NCBI RefSeq assembly: GCF_047730075.1
Contig: NZ_CP159831.1
Location: 2,852,001-2,916,000, forward strand
Reading direction: 5' to 3'
Length of the DNA: 64,000 nt
Source of the DNA: Njordibacter sp905182035
Lineage (GTDB): Bacteria > Pseudomonadota > Gammaproteobacteria > Pseudomonadales > Balneatricaceae
The position numbers and the translations under genes were made by a program. Below the pieces are notes generated by a model. The model saw only the letters and a program-made list of their open reading frames with translations. It was not told the origin of the DNA and made no database searches. Positions 25,899-35,381 of this stretch are shown here, one piece after another. The number at the start of each line of letters is the position of its first letter. Position 1 is the first letter of the stretch.

Positions 25899-26609
25899 AT
25901 GACGAAATCGACAGAAGGTTCCAAGCCTATTAAAAGTGGGGTTGAGTCGGTGGAACGAGCTCTGCGTTTACTTGAGGCATTTAATATGGGGGATAACGGC
26001 CTGGCGCTTAAACAGCTTGCGCAAAGAACCGGCCTGGATAAAGCTACGATATTACGACTCAGTGTGTCACTTGAAAAGTTTGGTTATCTTACTCGTGATT
26101 ATGATGGTGTTTTTCATCTTGGATCATCACTCTGGCGTCTTAGTTCAATTTACCGAGATAATCTTCAACTGGGAAATCTTATTCGCCCAGCTCTAATTGA
26201 ACTTGTTGAAAAAACAAAAGAAACTGCTGCATTTCACGTCTTGCGTGGAGATTCAGGTGTCGTTCTTTATTGCGAGAATTCTAAAAGACGGATGCGATAT
26301 CATATTGATGAAGGAGAAATAACTCCGCTTAATGTGGGTTCTTCTGGAAAGGTTCTAGAAGCCTTTGTAAATCCTAAAACATCTCAGTCTAAAATGATCC
26401 AGAATCAGGGATACTATATTAGTCATGGCGAGCGTGACCCTGATATTGCAGGCATTACCGTTCCTATTTTGGGACGTGATCGTGAACTTATTGGTGTAAT
26501 CTCATTGTCAGGACTGACAATGAGATTTACTGACGAGAATGTTGAAAGCTTTTTAGAGGCTTTAATGTTTACCTCTCAAAAAGTTTGCTTAGCTTTTGGT
26601 AGTAAGTAA
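25899..26609 (+). CDS. IclR-family transcriptional regulator of the island
   Basis: This 236-residue regulator has an N-terminal winged helix-turn-helix (LKQLAQRTGLDKATILRLS, then LEKFGYLTRD) and a C-terminal IclR effector-binding domain (VGSSGKVLEAF, ITVPILGRDRELIGVISLSG). ATG 25899 is preferred because AAGG lies eight bases upstream; the ATG at 25893 has almost no spacing. It is transcribed away from the transport and ureohydrolase genes, the usual position for a local regulator. The effector is probably the imported compound or a breakdown product. Confidence 0.9.
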   Translation: MTKSTEGSKPIKSGVESVERALRLLEAFNMGDNGLALKQLAQRTGLDKATILRLSVSLEKFGYLTRDYDGVFHLGSSLWRLSSIYRDNLQLGNLIRPALIELVEKTKETAAFHVLRGDSGVVLYCENSKRRMRYHIDEGEITPLNVGSSGKVLEAFVNPKTSQSKMIQNQGYYISHGERDPDIAGITVPILGRDRELIGVISLSGLTMRFTDENVESFLEALMFTSQKVCLAFGSK

Positions 26610-26967
26610 TATAATTTTCAATAGTTTTTGCTTGCTATATAGCAAATCGAGTTTTTAATAATTTGAAGCGTTGTTTTTTTAACTGGCAGTTTTAGTACCT
26701 ATAATTTAAATAGACAGATTTCATTTTTGGTACACGGTTAGGTACACGTAAATAATTATGGCTAAATGGAGTATTCAGTTTTGGGTTTGTGAGTTAAGAG
26801 AGCCTTTAAAAACTTAGTATAGGCCTATCCCAGTGTTATATCTTTAATTTGCTGCAACATTAGTAAACCTATATATTACAATTACACTTTGGAGAGGCTA
26901 CGCTTTTTAAACCTAACATTGGTCTTGCGTTAGGTTGGAGTAGTTCGATGTATGGGATAGGTATTAA
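26610..26967. other. Intergenic region with paired GGTACACG repeats
   Basis: The region holds a short TTGCTATATAGCAA palindrome just after the iclR-type gene and GGTACACG at 26729-26736 repeated at 26741-26748 (12-nt pitch). It also holds an inverted AACCTAAC/GTTAGGTT pair near 26911-26937. Paired GG-ACC-like repeats of this pitch are seen near attachment regions of P4-type integrases, but no integrase is adjacent. No gene is visible. Confidence 0.45.
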
Positions 26968-28098
26968 ATGCGTACGGTTATTCTAATATTGCTAATAAAC
27001 TTAGCTTCAAATGCTTGGGCAAATAATGTTGTTACTGGAAGTGCAGGTAGCACATTGGAAGGGAAAGTTGTTTCTGAATTTGACAGTCCTTGGGCAATGT
27101 CTTTTATTGACAGCGAAAACCTACTGGTCACTACAAAAGCTGGAAAACTTTGGCTCGTAAATACCAGTGGTGAACAGTCTTTAGTATCTGGAGTTCCAAA
27201 AGTTTTTGCAGGTGGCCAAGGCGGTTTAGGTGATGTCGTTGTTCATCCAAATTATGCACGAAATAAATTAGTTTATATTTCGTACATCAATTCAGACAAT
27301 GCAGGAAAGACACGATATGCATCCGTATTAAGAGGCACATTGGGAAGATCAGATCAACCACATCTGAAAAACATTGAAACCATTTGGAAACAAACACCCG
27401 CTCGATCGGGGAACGGACATTTTTCTCACAGAATTGCATTTGGTCTTGATGGAACACAACACGTTGGCAAGATTTTCATTACCTCTGGCGATCGGCAAGA
27501 ACAAAACCCCGCACAAAAATGGGATATGGCATTAGGGAAAATTATCCGCCTAAACGACGATGGCACCATACCTAGAGACAACCCATTTCAGGATAAAGGC
27601 GACCTTGCAAAAACCTTTTGGTCGTTGGGTCACAGGAATGCCCTTGGAATCGCATTTGCCAAAAATGGTAAACTATGGGCGCATGAAATGGGTCCAAGGC
27701 ATGGAGATGAATTTAATTTAATTGTTGCGGGTGAAAATTATGGATGGCCAATAGTGTCGGAAGGCAATCATTATAGTGGAGCAGAAATTCCCATGCATAA
27801 AACAAGACCAGAATTCATGGCACCAAAACTTTATTGGGTACCTACGGTAGCTCCGTCAGGATTGATTTTTTATGAAGGGCAAGAATTTTCCGAATGGAAT
27901 GGAAATGCTTTCATTGGAGGATTGAAAAGCAAAGCGCTGGTTCGAATAGGTTTTAATAATGAAAAGCCTTTTGAAGCCGAACGATTTAGTTGGTCTCAAA
28001 GAGTAAGAGAAGTTGAAATGGGCCAAGATGGCGCGATTTGGGTTTTGGAAGATGGCCCATCTGGCAGGTTAATAAAGTTCACAAAACCAAATGCATAG
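26968..28098 (+). CDS. PQQ-dependent aldose sugar dehydrogenase family protein (periplasmic)
   Basis: This 376-residue protein has a signal peptide (residues 1-18, ending NAWA) and a six-bladed propeller of the soluble glucose/sorbosone dehydrogenase family (YliI/Asd type). Family blocks include GGQGGLGDVVVHPNY, GNGHFSHRIAFGLDG (PQQ-site histidine), FSLGHRN-type GHRNALGIAF, and EMGPRHGDEFNLI with GENYGWP. It would oxidise aldoses in the periplasm with PQQ. It stands alone with about 360 bp before it. No PQQ synthesis gene is in the window. Confidence 0.9.
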   Translation: MRTVILILLINLASNAWANNVVTGSAGSTLEGKVVSEFDSPWAMSFIDSENLLVTTKAGKLWLVNTSGEQSLVSGVPKVFAGGQGGLGDVVVHPNYARNKLVYISYINSDNAGKTRYASVLRGTLGRSDQPHLKNIETIWKQTPARSGNGHFSHRIAFGLDGTQHVGKIFITSGDRQEQNPAQKWDMALGKIIRLNDDGTIPRDNPFQDKGDLAKTFWSLGHRNALGIAFAKNGKLWAHEMGPRHGDEFNLIVAGENYGWPIVSEGNHYSGAEIPMHKTRPEFMAPKLYWVPTVAPSGLIFYEGQEFSEWNGNAFIGGLKSKALVRIGFNNEKPFEAERFSWSQRVREVEMGQDGAIWVLEDGPSGRLIKFTKPNA

Positions 28099-28247
28099 AC
28101 AGGTCGACAGCGATAGCGTACCACGGTCCAGACTCAAATTGATTTGCAATAGGAAGGCAGCCTAAAAACCCTAGGGTGACATACTAAGAGTCAATGGAGG
28201 CGGGGTTGCAGAAGAGATGTTAGTAAGTTCAATTCACCTACTTAAAC

Positions 28248-28271
28248 GGGGACCAAATAGGGGACCAAATA
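28248..28271 (+). repeat. Tandem GGGGACCAAATA pair beside the element boundary
   Basis: GGGGACCAAATA occurs twice head to tail (28248-28259, 28260-28271), about 55 bp left of the left attachment core of element 1. A similar pair, ATGGGGCTACC twice, is at 37069-37090, and GGTACACG twice at 26729-26748. The sequences differ, but the pitch of 11-12 nt is constant. They may be integrase arm sites of older insertions. Confidence 0.5.
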
Positions 28272-28324
28272 CAAACTTTATCGCACCTTCTGAGGCATAA
28301 AGTACCGTAAGTGTTTGATTTGTA

Positions 28325-28816
28325 TGGCGCGCCAGGAGCGCAACTGAGATAACTCATTGCCTCTACCCTGCACCAAAAGCTCCCTGTGTAGGCGTTTTCA
28401 ACCATACAATAGGCATTTCAGCTGGTCAACAAGGCATTAAATGTATGTAAGTCCTGAGTGCAGTTTCTGAGACCGCCATATCTGCCCCAACCATTCATAC
28501 AGTTCACGTTTAACACACACTTAAATACCATTTGCAGCATCCAACCTAAGCCTGTTAAAACGCCCTGTGGGGTCGCTATGAATGATCTATATCACGGCAT
28601 AAAAGGAAGTCAAACTTAGCACTGAAGATGCATACACGGGGCGAGGGCCACCACCCCCCTATGGGGTTATTATATACCTGCTGTTACACGGAAAAGCCTT
28701 TTGAAGCTGTAAACCACTTGTGATAAGTGTACGTGTCTTGGTTTCGTATATGGCTGGAGTTGAGGTGTTGGTTGTGTGGGAATACATGCTGGCACTGAAG
28801 GTACTCACGTTAGGTA
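28325..28816 (+). repeat. Inverted repeat IR-A, left copy (492 bp)
   Basis: This is the reverse complement of 40629-41120, the same length with no indels. By eye one difference is seen (C/T in the core). The outer end is the attachment core; the inner end stops sharply at CGTTAGGTA. It contains CCAACCTAAGCCTGT near 28540 and TGTAAACCAC near 28708, which are also found in IR-C of element 2. Confidence 0.95.
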
Positions 28817-29097
28817 ATAGAAGATTGCTAAGTGTTACTAGTACCCTATTACCTGTGTGATATTTGAAGTGGGTATGTTGTAAGTAAAGGGTATAGAGGT
28901 GTTATTCAATTAACTGAATAGTACCTTTAATAGAAAGGTAGATAAGTGCTTACACTAAAGGTATTTGCATTTTAGGTTCATCAGGTTAGGTAGGCAGATT
29001 GGGGTTTGTTGGGGGTATATTAGGAATCTAGACTAGAGACTTTGTGAGTATGCTGGTGTAGTGTTTATAGCAACAGTCACTTACATGAAGTCATATC
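28817..29097. other. AAAGGTA-type iteron cluster, origin candidate
   Basis: Just inside IR-A lie AAAGGGTA (28886-28893), a perfect inverted pair TACCTTT-AATAG-AAAGGTA (28922-28940) and AAAGGTA (28957-28963). The same heptamer and a TACCTTAAGGTA palindrome recur upstream of the polymerase-like gene (31175-31211). Shared sites near a repeat end and at the replication gene suggest binding by a replication or regulatory protein. Confidence 0.45.
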
Positions 29098-29346
29098 ATG
29101 AATATAGTTACAAAAAGCACCCTTCTTTTAACAGTCACCTTGGTCACAGGTCTTATCTCAATTCAAAGTCATTCTGATGTGTTTGGTGGTAGTGGTCAGT
29201 ATGCAATGATGCAATATCATACGCAGGAGTATGGCAGTATTTGGATTCTGGATACCGAAACAGGTAAGGTCAGACTTTGTTCAAGCAGATTCAACAGTGA
29301 TAGAGAGTTTGGAAAACCATATTGCGCTCCTTGGAGTGAGGAATAG
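29098..29346 (+). CDS. Small exported protein, element 1
   Basis: This 82-residue protein has a signal peptide of about 26 residues (core LLLTVTLVTGLISI). The mature part is short, with two cysteines and aromatic residues (YGSIWILDTETGKVRLC), so a disulfide is possible. No family is recognised. It is the first gene inside the left repeat of element 1. Confidence 0.55.
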   Translation: MNIVTKSTLLLTVTLVTGLISIQSHSDVFGGSGQYAMMQYHTQEYGSIWILDTETGKVRLCSSRFNSDREFGKPYCAPWSEE

Positions 29347-29388
29347 TTGGCTGCCTCAATGAACTTTTCAATGGATATTTAGGATCAA

Positions 29389-30075
29389 ATGAGAATTAAC
29401 GACTACGCAAATATATTTGATTATTGGCAATTTAAAAATCTAAAAAACATGGAAGGCAGTGATTCTGAGCAATATGTTCATAAAGAGGATTTGCCTTTTT
29501 TAAAAGCCAAGATGGCCGAAGAAAAAGGGGCCAAATTAAGCTTTGATTTTAAGGGTAGGATACCAAGCCCTTGGGATGGAAATTTAAAAAGTGCGGAGAT
29601 TGTCATTTGCTATGCAAACCCACTGTCTAATATTGATGACGTCAACAACAAAGCTAAAATGCTAAAGCAGCTTTCTGGTAGTGCCTCTTTGCCTACTGAT
29701 ATCAAGGCTTGGAATGACTGGTATGAACAAAAAAAGTTTGGGCGTTTAGGCAAATTTGAAAATTCAGATAAAATATCTGTATTCAATATATGCCCCTATG
29801 CTTCAGAAAACATGAGCGATGTTAACTGGAGAACAGCATCATGTTTGCCAAGCGTTTGGTGGGCTCAAAAACATTTGCGAGAAGTTCTAATACCAATGGC
29901 TTTAGATAAAGAAATATTTCTTGTGATAGCCCGTGCTCATAAATATTGGGGCATTCCTTCTTGGGACAATATTGATTTATTTAAAGAAGGAAATTTACGA
30001 ATACAGACTAATAGAGGTGGCTTTATTCAAGAAGATATCGCAGGAGATTTCTTGACTTGGAAAGACAGCGACTAA
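29389..30075 (+). CDS. Uncharacterised protein resembling the UDG-like superfamily
   Basis: This 228-residue soluble protein contains IPSPWDGNLKSAEIVICYANP, a pattern like PxxGxxxxAxIxxxxxNP in uracil-DNA-glycosylase-superfamily proteins. A later block, VFNICPYASE with LPSVWWAQKHLRE and FLVIARAHKYWGI, recalls uncharacterised proteins with an FPYHS motif. The fold assignment is tentative and the activity unknown. AGGA precedes the ATG. Immediately after its stop lies a scrap of the protease gene 3' end (30080-30142), so it was probably inserted at that site. Confidence 0.55.
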   Translation: MRINDYANIFDYWQFKNLKNMEGSDSEQYVHKEDLPFLKAKMAEEKGAKLSFDFKGRIPSPWDGNLKSAEIVICYANPLSNIDDVNNKAKMLKQLSGSASLPTDIKAWNDWYEQKKFGRLGKFENSDKISVFNICPYASENMSDVNWRTASCLPSVWWAQKHLREVLIPMALDKEIFLVIARAHKYWGIPSWDNIDLFKEGNLRIQTNRGGFIQEDIAGDFLTWKDSD

Positions 30076-30079
30076 GGTT

Positions 30080-30142
30080 CAGATTATAAAAGTTAGAAGT
30101 AAAAAGGTTTTGTTTTCAGAGCTGGATTCAAAGTTATACTGA
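30080..30142 (+). pseudogene. 3' tail scrap of the MORN/trypsin-like protease gene
   Basis: The frame reads QIIKVRSKKVLFSELD, then four extra residues and a stop. The intact proteases at 34194 and 49183 end QIEKVRSKKVLFSELD. Only the last 16 codons survive, directly downstream of an unrelated gene. The remaining 108 bp to the next gene hold nothing. Confidence 0.75.
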
Positions 30143-30250
30143 GAGATACATCACCATCAATCATCATGTTCACTGAGGGAAAGTCTAATAGTTCATAGAC
30201 TTCTTTGTTTATATGGGGACTAATGAGATTGTGCATTTGCCTTATTTTTT

Positions 30251-31051
30251 TCAAGCTTCGTGCTCGGATTCAGAGTAGACAATCATTTCATAAAAGTAGT
30301 CAGTGAATTTTCCCCAAAATCGTTCAGTTTTATTGTATTTCAAAAGTATTATAGATAAATGTGTGTTTGAAAATATATTTAAAAATGTTTGATAATTTGG
30401 CCCCCATGAGGTTCTCCGATACCCCCATGACCCCCACTCTCCGAGTAAAACCATTTCTGGTTTAACATTTTTATCGTCCATTACGACTTTATAAAATACA
30501 GATTTTTGGTGAAAATAATTATCCCAGTTTCCTCCGAAACCATGTCCGGGTTGAATGATTGAAAGAATTTTTGGAGCTAGATTGTGACTCACATACAATG
30601 CCTGATAGGTGGCCGCACCATCGGCGCAAATGTAAAATAGGCTAAAACGAGAGGGGCCATGCTCTTTCCCATAATCTCCCTTGCGCTGGAAAACACACCA
30701 ATGTGCGAATGGCTTTTGAATCCACCACTGCTTACTTTCAATGCCCTCTCTTTGGCAGTCTATAAGTGAGGGAATAGTAACTTCCATTGGTACTTTTAAT
30801 TCAGACTCTCTTACTTCTCTCTCACAAAAAACATCATAGCCTTTGAATCCTTCAGCTATTGAAATGGCTAACTTATCCTGAGTGACTCCATAATCAGCAT
30901 AAATGAAGCTGTTTACTGAGCTTCCAAGAAACTTAATGGGATCACCATCAAACCTGCAAGCTGGGTAATACATTGAGTTAGTTAGAAGGCTCACAAGAGG
31001 CAATTCTTGGCTATCCATTTTCTGTTGGTTAATCTCGTCTAGCCACGTCAT
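30251..31051 (-). CDS. Uncharacterised cytoplasmic protein, element 1
   Basis: This 266-residue protein has no signal or membrane segment and is rich in aromatic residues. Noticeable stretches are NSMYYPACRFDGDPIKFLG, SFIYADYGV and LLGEWGSWGYRRTSWGPNY. It looks like a conserved family found scattered in bacterial genomes, but I cannot name a domain or function. It is divergent from the polymerase-like gene, which starts 264 bp away. In this position it could be accessory cargo. Confidence 0.5.
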   Translation of the reverse strand: MTWLDEINQQKMDSQELPLVSLLTNSMYYPACRFDGDPIKFLGSSVNSFIYADYGVTQDKLAISIAEGFKGYDVFCEREVRESELKVPMEVTIPSLIDCQREGIESKQWWIQKPFAHWCVFQRKGDYGKEHGPSRFSLFYICADGAATYQALYVSHNLAPKILSIIQPGHGFGGNWDNYFHQKSVFYKVVMDDKNVKPEMVLLGEWGSWGYRRTSWGPNYQTFLNIFSNTHLSIILLKYNKTERFWGKFTDYFYEMIVYSESEHEA

Positions 31052-31314
31052 TTAACAATCTACTCCTACAAAACTGATTGACCATATTTTGGATTACCAT
31101 GTTTTCTGTCCCTATTATAACAGGGATGAGTGGAGGCTTTTAAGTAACTATAGGAGTAATAAGTTAGTAAAACTAAAGGTATAAATAAACTATAATAAGT
31201 ACCTTAAGGTATAGCATTTCAGTGCTATTCCTCTAGTACAGTAAGTTTAAATATGTCATCTAATTATTTGTTAATAAGCTATAGCAATTAGGTGTTAGGC
31301 GATTAACTAGGGAT

Positions 31315-32718
31315 ATGCAATTGAATAAAGACAGTTCAAAAGTAACCAAGACAGTGCCATATAAGATAGGCACAAAGACCCAGAAGTTCTTAGATGACTG
31401 CAAACAGGTTGGCATGGAGGTTACCCTTCCTAGTGAATACAACACATGGTTTTGCTCTGAATTAAACATACCAGTAACTGATCCTCTTCTTGCTGCAAGA
31501 TCAAATCTTATTGAGATCCTAAAGGCTGAGTCAACTAATCCCAAGCTACTTAAAAACATGAGGACAGCTTCTGCTAAACCAAAAGTAGATTACTTCATAG
31601 ACTATTTGCTTTATCACATTGGTATTTCCTTTAGTAAGATTACTAACGCCACCCCTCACAAAAACGGCACCCGTGGCTCTGTTGAGTTCATTGGGATAAC
31701 CATCCGTAATGAAGCACGAACATTCAAGCACACACACGAATACTATAAATGCAGTATGTCTCGTGACAGTGCTAAACGAGTACTTGAGGCCCTAGAAAAG
31801 CTTGAATATGTGCGTATACACTTGGGTAAAAAGAACCCCACTAAACAACATGGAAACCCCACAGCCATTGCGCCAATGACTAAGCTGTTAGATATGCTGG
31901 TGCAATACAAGGCAATTACCAATAGCTCAGCTGAAGCAGCCAATATGCCTCTCGTGTGCATCAAGTCAGAAGAGGGTGATGTGACTGAGGTGAATGATGA
32001 TGAATCTGAATCCATACTTATTAAGCAGAACAGATTAATTGCTGTTACTGATATTGATCTTCCTTTGGACACCTACCTTGAGTATGCGGATTGTTACGGC
32101 AATGCATATGTTTCAGGTGCACCTATACGCAGAATCTATTCAAAAGAGTTAGGCCAAAGTGGACGCTTCTATCATGGGTACTCAGGCTGTCCTAGTAAGT
32201 ACCGAAAGCTAATCACCTTTGATGGAGAGCCTACTGTTGAGCTGGATTATCAGTCCTCTCAAGTTCATGTGGCATATAGTATGAATGGCTTAAATGCGTG
32301 GAATTACATCAGTGGAGATCCTTATGTGCCACCTAATGCTGATCTAAAGCACCGAAGTATATATAAGGCTTTGCTCACTCGCTCCTTTACGGTCACCAAC
32401 CCAATTGCCACTGTTAGAGGAGATAACGATCTCAAGACTAGGGGCTTGAATCTAAGTAATATGCTTGAAGAGATATGGCAAGTGCACAATCACATTGGTG
32501 CTTATAGAAATGAAGAAGCCCATAAGACCATCACCTACCAAGAAAGCCGCATATGCCTCAAGGTTATTGAACTGTGTAATGAGAAAAATATTGCTGTGCT
32601 GCCGATCCATGATTCGTTTAAAGTTAAAAAGCAACATCGTGATGCGCTAGAGGTAATTATGGCAAAGGCCTATGAACTATTAGATTTTCAGTCAGTGCCC
32701 ATGGTTACTGATGAGTAA
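31315..32718 (+). CDS. Single-subunit-polymerase-like replication protein, element 1
   Basis: This 467-residue protein has the ordered signature of family A DNA polymerases/T7-like RNA polymerases. Motif A-like is VELDYQSSQVHVAYS (about residue 311), motif B-like is HRSIYKALLTRSFT with Arg and Lys, and motif C-like is PIHDSFKVKK (about residue 436). T7 RNA polymerase has HDSFG at motif C. A second protein with the same order lies in element 2 (43363-44631). The N-terminal half is unassigned and could be a DNA-binding or priming domain. I infer a role in replicating or priming the element; the family is not one I can name. AAAGGTA motifs lie upstream. Confidence 0.6.
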   Translation: MQLNKDSSKVTKTVPYKIGTKTQKFLDDCKQVGMEVTLPSEYNTWFCSELNIPVTDPLLAARSNLIEILKAESTNPKLLKNMRTASAKPKVDYFIDYLLYHIGISFSKITNATPHKNGTRGSVEFIGITIRNEARTFKHTHEYYKCSMSRDSAKRVLEALEKLEYVRIHLGKKNPTKQHGNPTAIAPMTKLLDMLVQYKAITNSSAEAANMPLVCIKSEEGDVTEVNDDESESILIKQNRLIAVTDIDLPLDTYLEYADCYGNAYVSGAPIRRIYSKELGQSGRFYHGYSGCPSKYRKLITFDGEPTVELDYQSSQVHVAYSMNGLNAWNYISGDPYVPPNADLKHRSIYKALLTRSFTVTNPIATVRGDNDLKTRGLNLSNMLEEIWQVHNHIGAYRNEEAHKTITYQESRICLKVIELCNEKNIAVLPIHDSFKVKKQHRDALEVIMAKAYELLDFQSVPMVTDE

Positions 32719-32798
32719 TATGTCACGCACAGACACACAAGAGAATTTCACATAGAGATAAAATATATATTTGGTTAAGTCTAACAGTAAGCAGGGGA

Positions 32799-33176
32799 CT
32801 AACCCCCTCGCTGACCGCCAAACGGGCCAAAACCAAAAGCAGTTGCTAAAAAGTTGGCAATAGTTAAATTGAGTATTACTGCAAAATAACAGAGTACTAG
32901 TGTCACTGCAGCTTGGATGACAACTGTTAAAAACCTATAGTCTTTGACATGGACTACAGCAATTATCATTTTCCAGATAGCCATAAATAGCATTACTGAT
33001 GTTGAGAAACTGCCAATAAACAATATCATTGGCACGACCCCATTGGTTGCATAGAATGGGGCGCCTAACCACCAAAACCCTTCCTTGTATTTATGCGACA
33101 TAAATAATGTTGTCGCTATAATATCAAGGCTTGCCATCATAAATACTTTAATTATTAGGCTCTTAATTACGGCCAT
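32799..33176 (-). CDS. Small membrane protein, element 1
   Basis: This 125-residue protein has three strongly hydrophobic stretches (about residues 7-26, 46-72 and 80-110) and a GPFGGQRGG tail. No family is recognised. It lies between the polymerase-like gene and the Sel1 gene. AT-rich codon use matches its neighbours in the element. Confidence 0.5.
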   Translation of the reverse strand: MAVIKSLIIKVFMMASLDIIATTLFMSHKYKEGFWWLGAPFYATNGVVPMILFIGSFSTSVMLFMAIWKMIIAVVHVKDYRFLTVVIQAAVTLVLCYFAVILNLTIANFLATAFGFGPFGGQRGG

Positions 33177-33321
33177 ATAAATATGCTCTTTAGATTACTA
33201 AATTCCTTGAAAATCTTGGATGCCTAATGCAGATAATTTTCTCGTGATACATCGTAAGCAATGATGACCGAGGGCTCCAGTGCCTTACCTTTTTTGAACC
33301 CGTTAGCATATATGTCCACAA

Positions 33322-34161
33322 TTAATATTGTGGACCATCGTCACTTTGCTCAGCAGCTAAGGCATACCACTTTGCTGCGGTCTTATCACATACTGGAACA
33401 CCGTCGCCCTGGGAGTACATTGTTGCCAGATTATATTGAGCTTTAGAATGCCCCTGCTCGGCAGCTTTTGTGTACCAGCTTCGTGCGAACCAGCTTAGTG
33501 CGGTCTTTTTGTTCTGTGGAAGAACTCTGCCCTCACGGTAAATCTGTCCCAGATTATATTGTGAATCAGCATCACCCTGTTCAGCAGCTAAGGTGAACCA
33601 CGCCAATGCGGTATTGACGTTCTTTGGGACACTTATACCATTAGCATAAATATTTCCCAGCCAAAATTGAGCATTGGCATCACCCTGATCAGCAGCTAAG
33701 GTGAACCACTTTATTGCAGTCGTGCCATCCTTTGGAAAAACTTTGCCCTCATGGTACATCAGTCCCAGATTATATTGTGCCTTAGCTTCGCCCTGCTCAG
33801 CAGCTAAGGTGAACCACTTGGCTGCTGTTTTATGGTCTTCTAAAACATCATCCCCCTGAAAGTACATTATCGCCAAATTAAATTGAGCATCACAATGTCC
33901 TTGGTTAGCAGCTAAGGTATACCACTTGAAAGCTGTTTTATTATTTTTTAAGACTCCTTGTTCTTCATCATGCATTACCCCTAGGCTATATTGAGCATCA
34001 GCATTTCCTTGATCGGCTGCTAAGGTGTACCACTTTTCGGCTGCCTCATCACTCTGTTCCACATCATCACCATAATCGTACATGGTTCCTAGGTTATATT
34101 GACCTATAGCGTCACCTTGCTCAGCGGCTTTAATGACCTTATCTAGCTCATCATTTTCCAT
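33322..34161 (-). CDS. Sel1-like (tetratricopeptide) repeat protein
   Basis: This 279-residue protein is built almost entirely of seven Sel1 repeats of 36 residues. A typical unit reads AAKWFTLAAEQGEAKAQYNLGLMY with small changes; the pattern AxxWYxxAAxQGxxxAQYxLGxMY recurs throughout. There is no signal peptide, so it is cytoplasmic, unlike many Sel1 proteins. Such solenoids bind proteins. The last repeat has an insertion (SWFARSWYTKAAEQG). AGGA lies seven bases before the ATG. It is 32 bp downstream of the protease gene on the same strand and may act with it. Confidence 0.9.
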   Translation of the reverse strand: MENDELDKVIKAAEQGDAIGQYNLGTMYDYGDDVEQSDEAAEKWYTLAADQGNADAQYSLGVMHDEEQGVLKNNKTAFKWYTLAANQGHCDAQFNLAIMYFQGDDVLEDHKTAAKWFTLAAEQGEAKAQYNLGLMYHEGKVFPKDGTTAIKWFTLAADQGDANAQFWLGNIYANGISVPKNVNTALAWFTLAAEQGDADSQYNLGQIYREGRVLPQNKKTALSWFARSWYTKAAEQGHSKAQYNLATMYSQGDGVPVCDKTAAKWYALAAEQSDDGPQY

Positions 34162-34193
34162 TTTGTCGTCCTAATGAGGGGTGTTTACCATGG

Positions 34194-35381
34194 CTAGTCC
34201 AACTCTGAAAACAACACCTTCTTACTTCTGACTTTTTCAATCTGCGCCAACGTCATCCAACAGCTAATGTAATAGGTGCCATCAGTTATCATCTTACCTA
34301 ACTGAGATTTGCTGATAGCACTTGTGTTTGCAGAAGGAGTATCAACGCTGCTGCTATCTAACACGCTTTTAACAACACTGGCTTTGATACCAAAGTTCGT
34401 ATTTTCTGGAATGCTTCCAGTTTCCTTTAACATCTGCATAGCATCCAGTTTTGCCACTGCTACGCCGACAACATTCCCCATATCATCAAGGATTGGGCCA
34501 CCACTATTTCCACTTTGCAGGGCTGCATCTATTTGCATATTTGAGAAGTCATTACCAATACCAGTAAGAGAGCTGATGATACCCTTGGTCACCTTAACTG
34601 ATGAACTGACTTTGTAGCCGAATGGATACCCTGCAACATAAATGTCTTGAAGTATTTCTGGACGTTTAGAGCTAAGGGAGAAGACTGCTGAGGGTTTGAA
34701 GTTTCCTTTTAAAAGGGCCAAGTCATTCTTGGGGTCATTGGAAATAACCCTCATCTTAATGTCTTTTTGTGGTGTATGAATAACAACATCCTGACAGCCA
34801 TCTATGACATGGCTATTAGTTATTACATAGCCATCGGAGGACACAGCAAACCCAGATCCAGAGGACGCAGGGATAACTTGATCGTCTTGTGTAGGTGTCT
34901 TCACAACAGGTACTGGTTTTATAGGTGTTTTAACAACAGGTACTGGTTTAGTAGGTGTCTTTGCATATTGGAATTTACCATCCTTCCATATGCCTTCCAG
35001 CACTGAGCCATCTGAATGGGTATATGTACCTTGTCCATTCCTGTTACCATTTGAATGGAGCATACCGAAGTACTTATCTCCATTTTCATAGAATACTGTA
35101 ACCTCTCCTGACATACGTCCGTTAAGTGTATTTCCAACAATAGGTCTCTCAACCCATTTTCCAGATTTTTTATTTCTCCAAACTGTTATGCCTATTCCGT
35201 GCGCTTTCCCATTTAAACAATCGCCAGACCAAGTAACAGTTTCCCCCACATTTGGGTTGGGATTCCACACGAGACAATTTGGTTTTTCTGTTTGAAACCA
35301 CTCACCCTGTGCAAAGATTTCTCCAGCATGTCCAAGAAGAAGGATAAAGGTCAAGCAGTATTTGATTATCTGAATTTTCAT
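34194..35381 (-). CDS. Exported MORN-repeat/trypsin-like serine protease, element 1
   Basis: This 395-residue protein has a signal peptide (residues 1-25), two or three MORN-type repeats (GQGTYTHSDGSVLEGIWKDG), a Pro-Val-Lys linker with tandem KTPxKPVPVV units, and a DegP-like trypsin domain. The triad is His in TNSHVIDGC, Asp in KNDLALLKG and Ser in SGNSGGPIL. A 45-residue tail ending KVRSKKVLFSELD is nearly identical to that of the element 2 homologue. It probably acts in the periplasm or at the envelope. Degenerate tails of this gene lie at 30080 and 51700, and a 5' relic lies at 4667. Confidence 0.9.
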   Translation of the reverse strand: MKIQIIKYCLTFILLLGHAGEIFAQGEWFQTEKPNCLVWNPNPNVGETVTWSGDCLNGKAHGIGITVWRNKKSGKWVERPIVGNTLNGRMSGEVTVFYENGDKYFGMLHSNGNRNGQGTYTHSDGSVLEGIWKDGKFQYAKTPTKPVPVVKTPIKPVPVVKTPTQDDQVIPASSGSGFAVSSDGYVITNSHVIDGCQDVVIHTPQKDIKMRVISNDPKNDLALLKGNFKPSAVFSLSSKRPEILQDIYVAGYPFGYKVSSSVKVTKGIISSLTGIGNDFSNMQIDAALQSGNSGGPILDDMGNVVGVAVAKLDAMQMLKETGSIPENTNFGIKASVVKSVLDSSSVDTPSANTSAISKSQLGKMITDGTYYISCWMTLAQIEKVRSKKVLFSELD

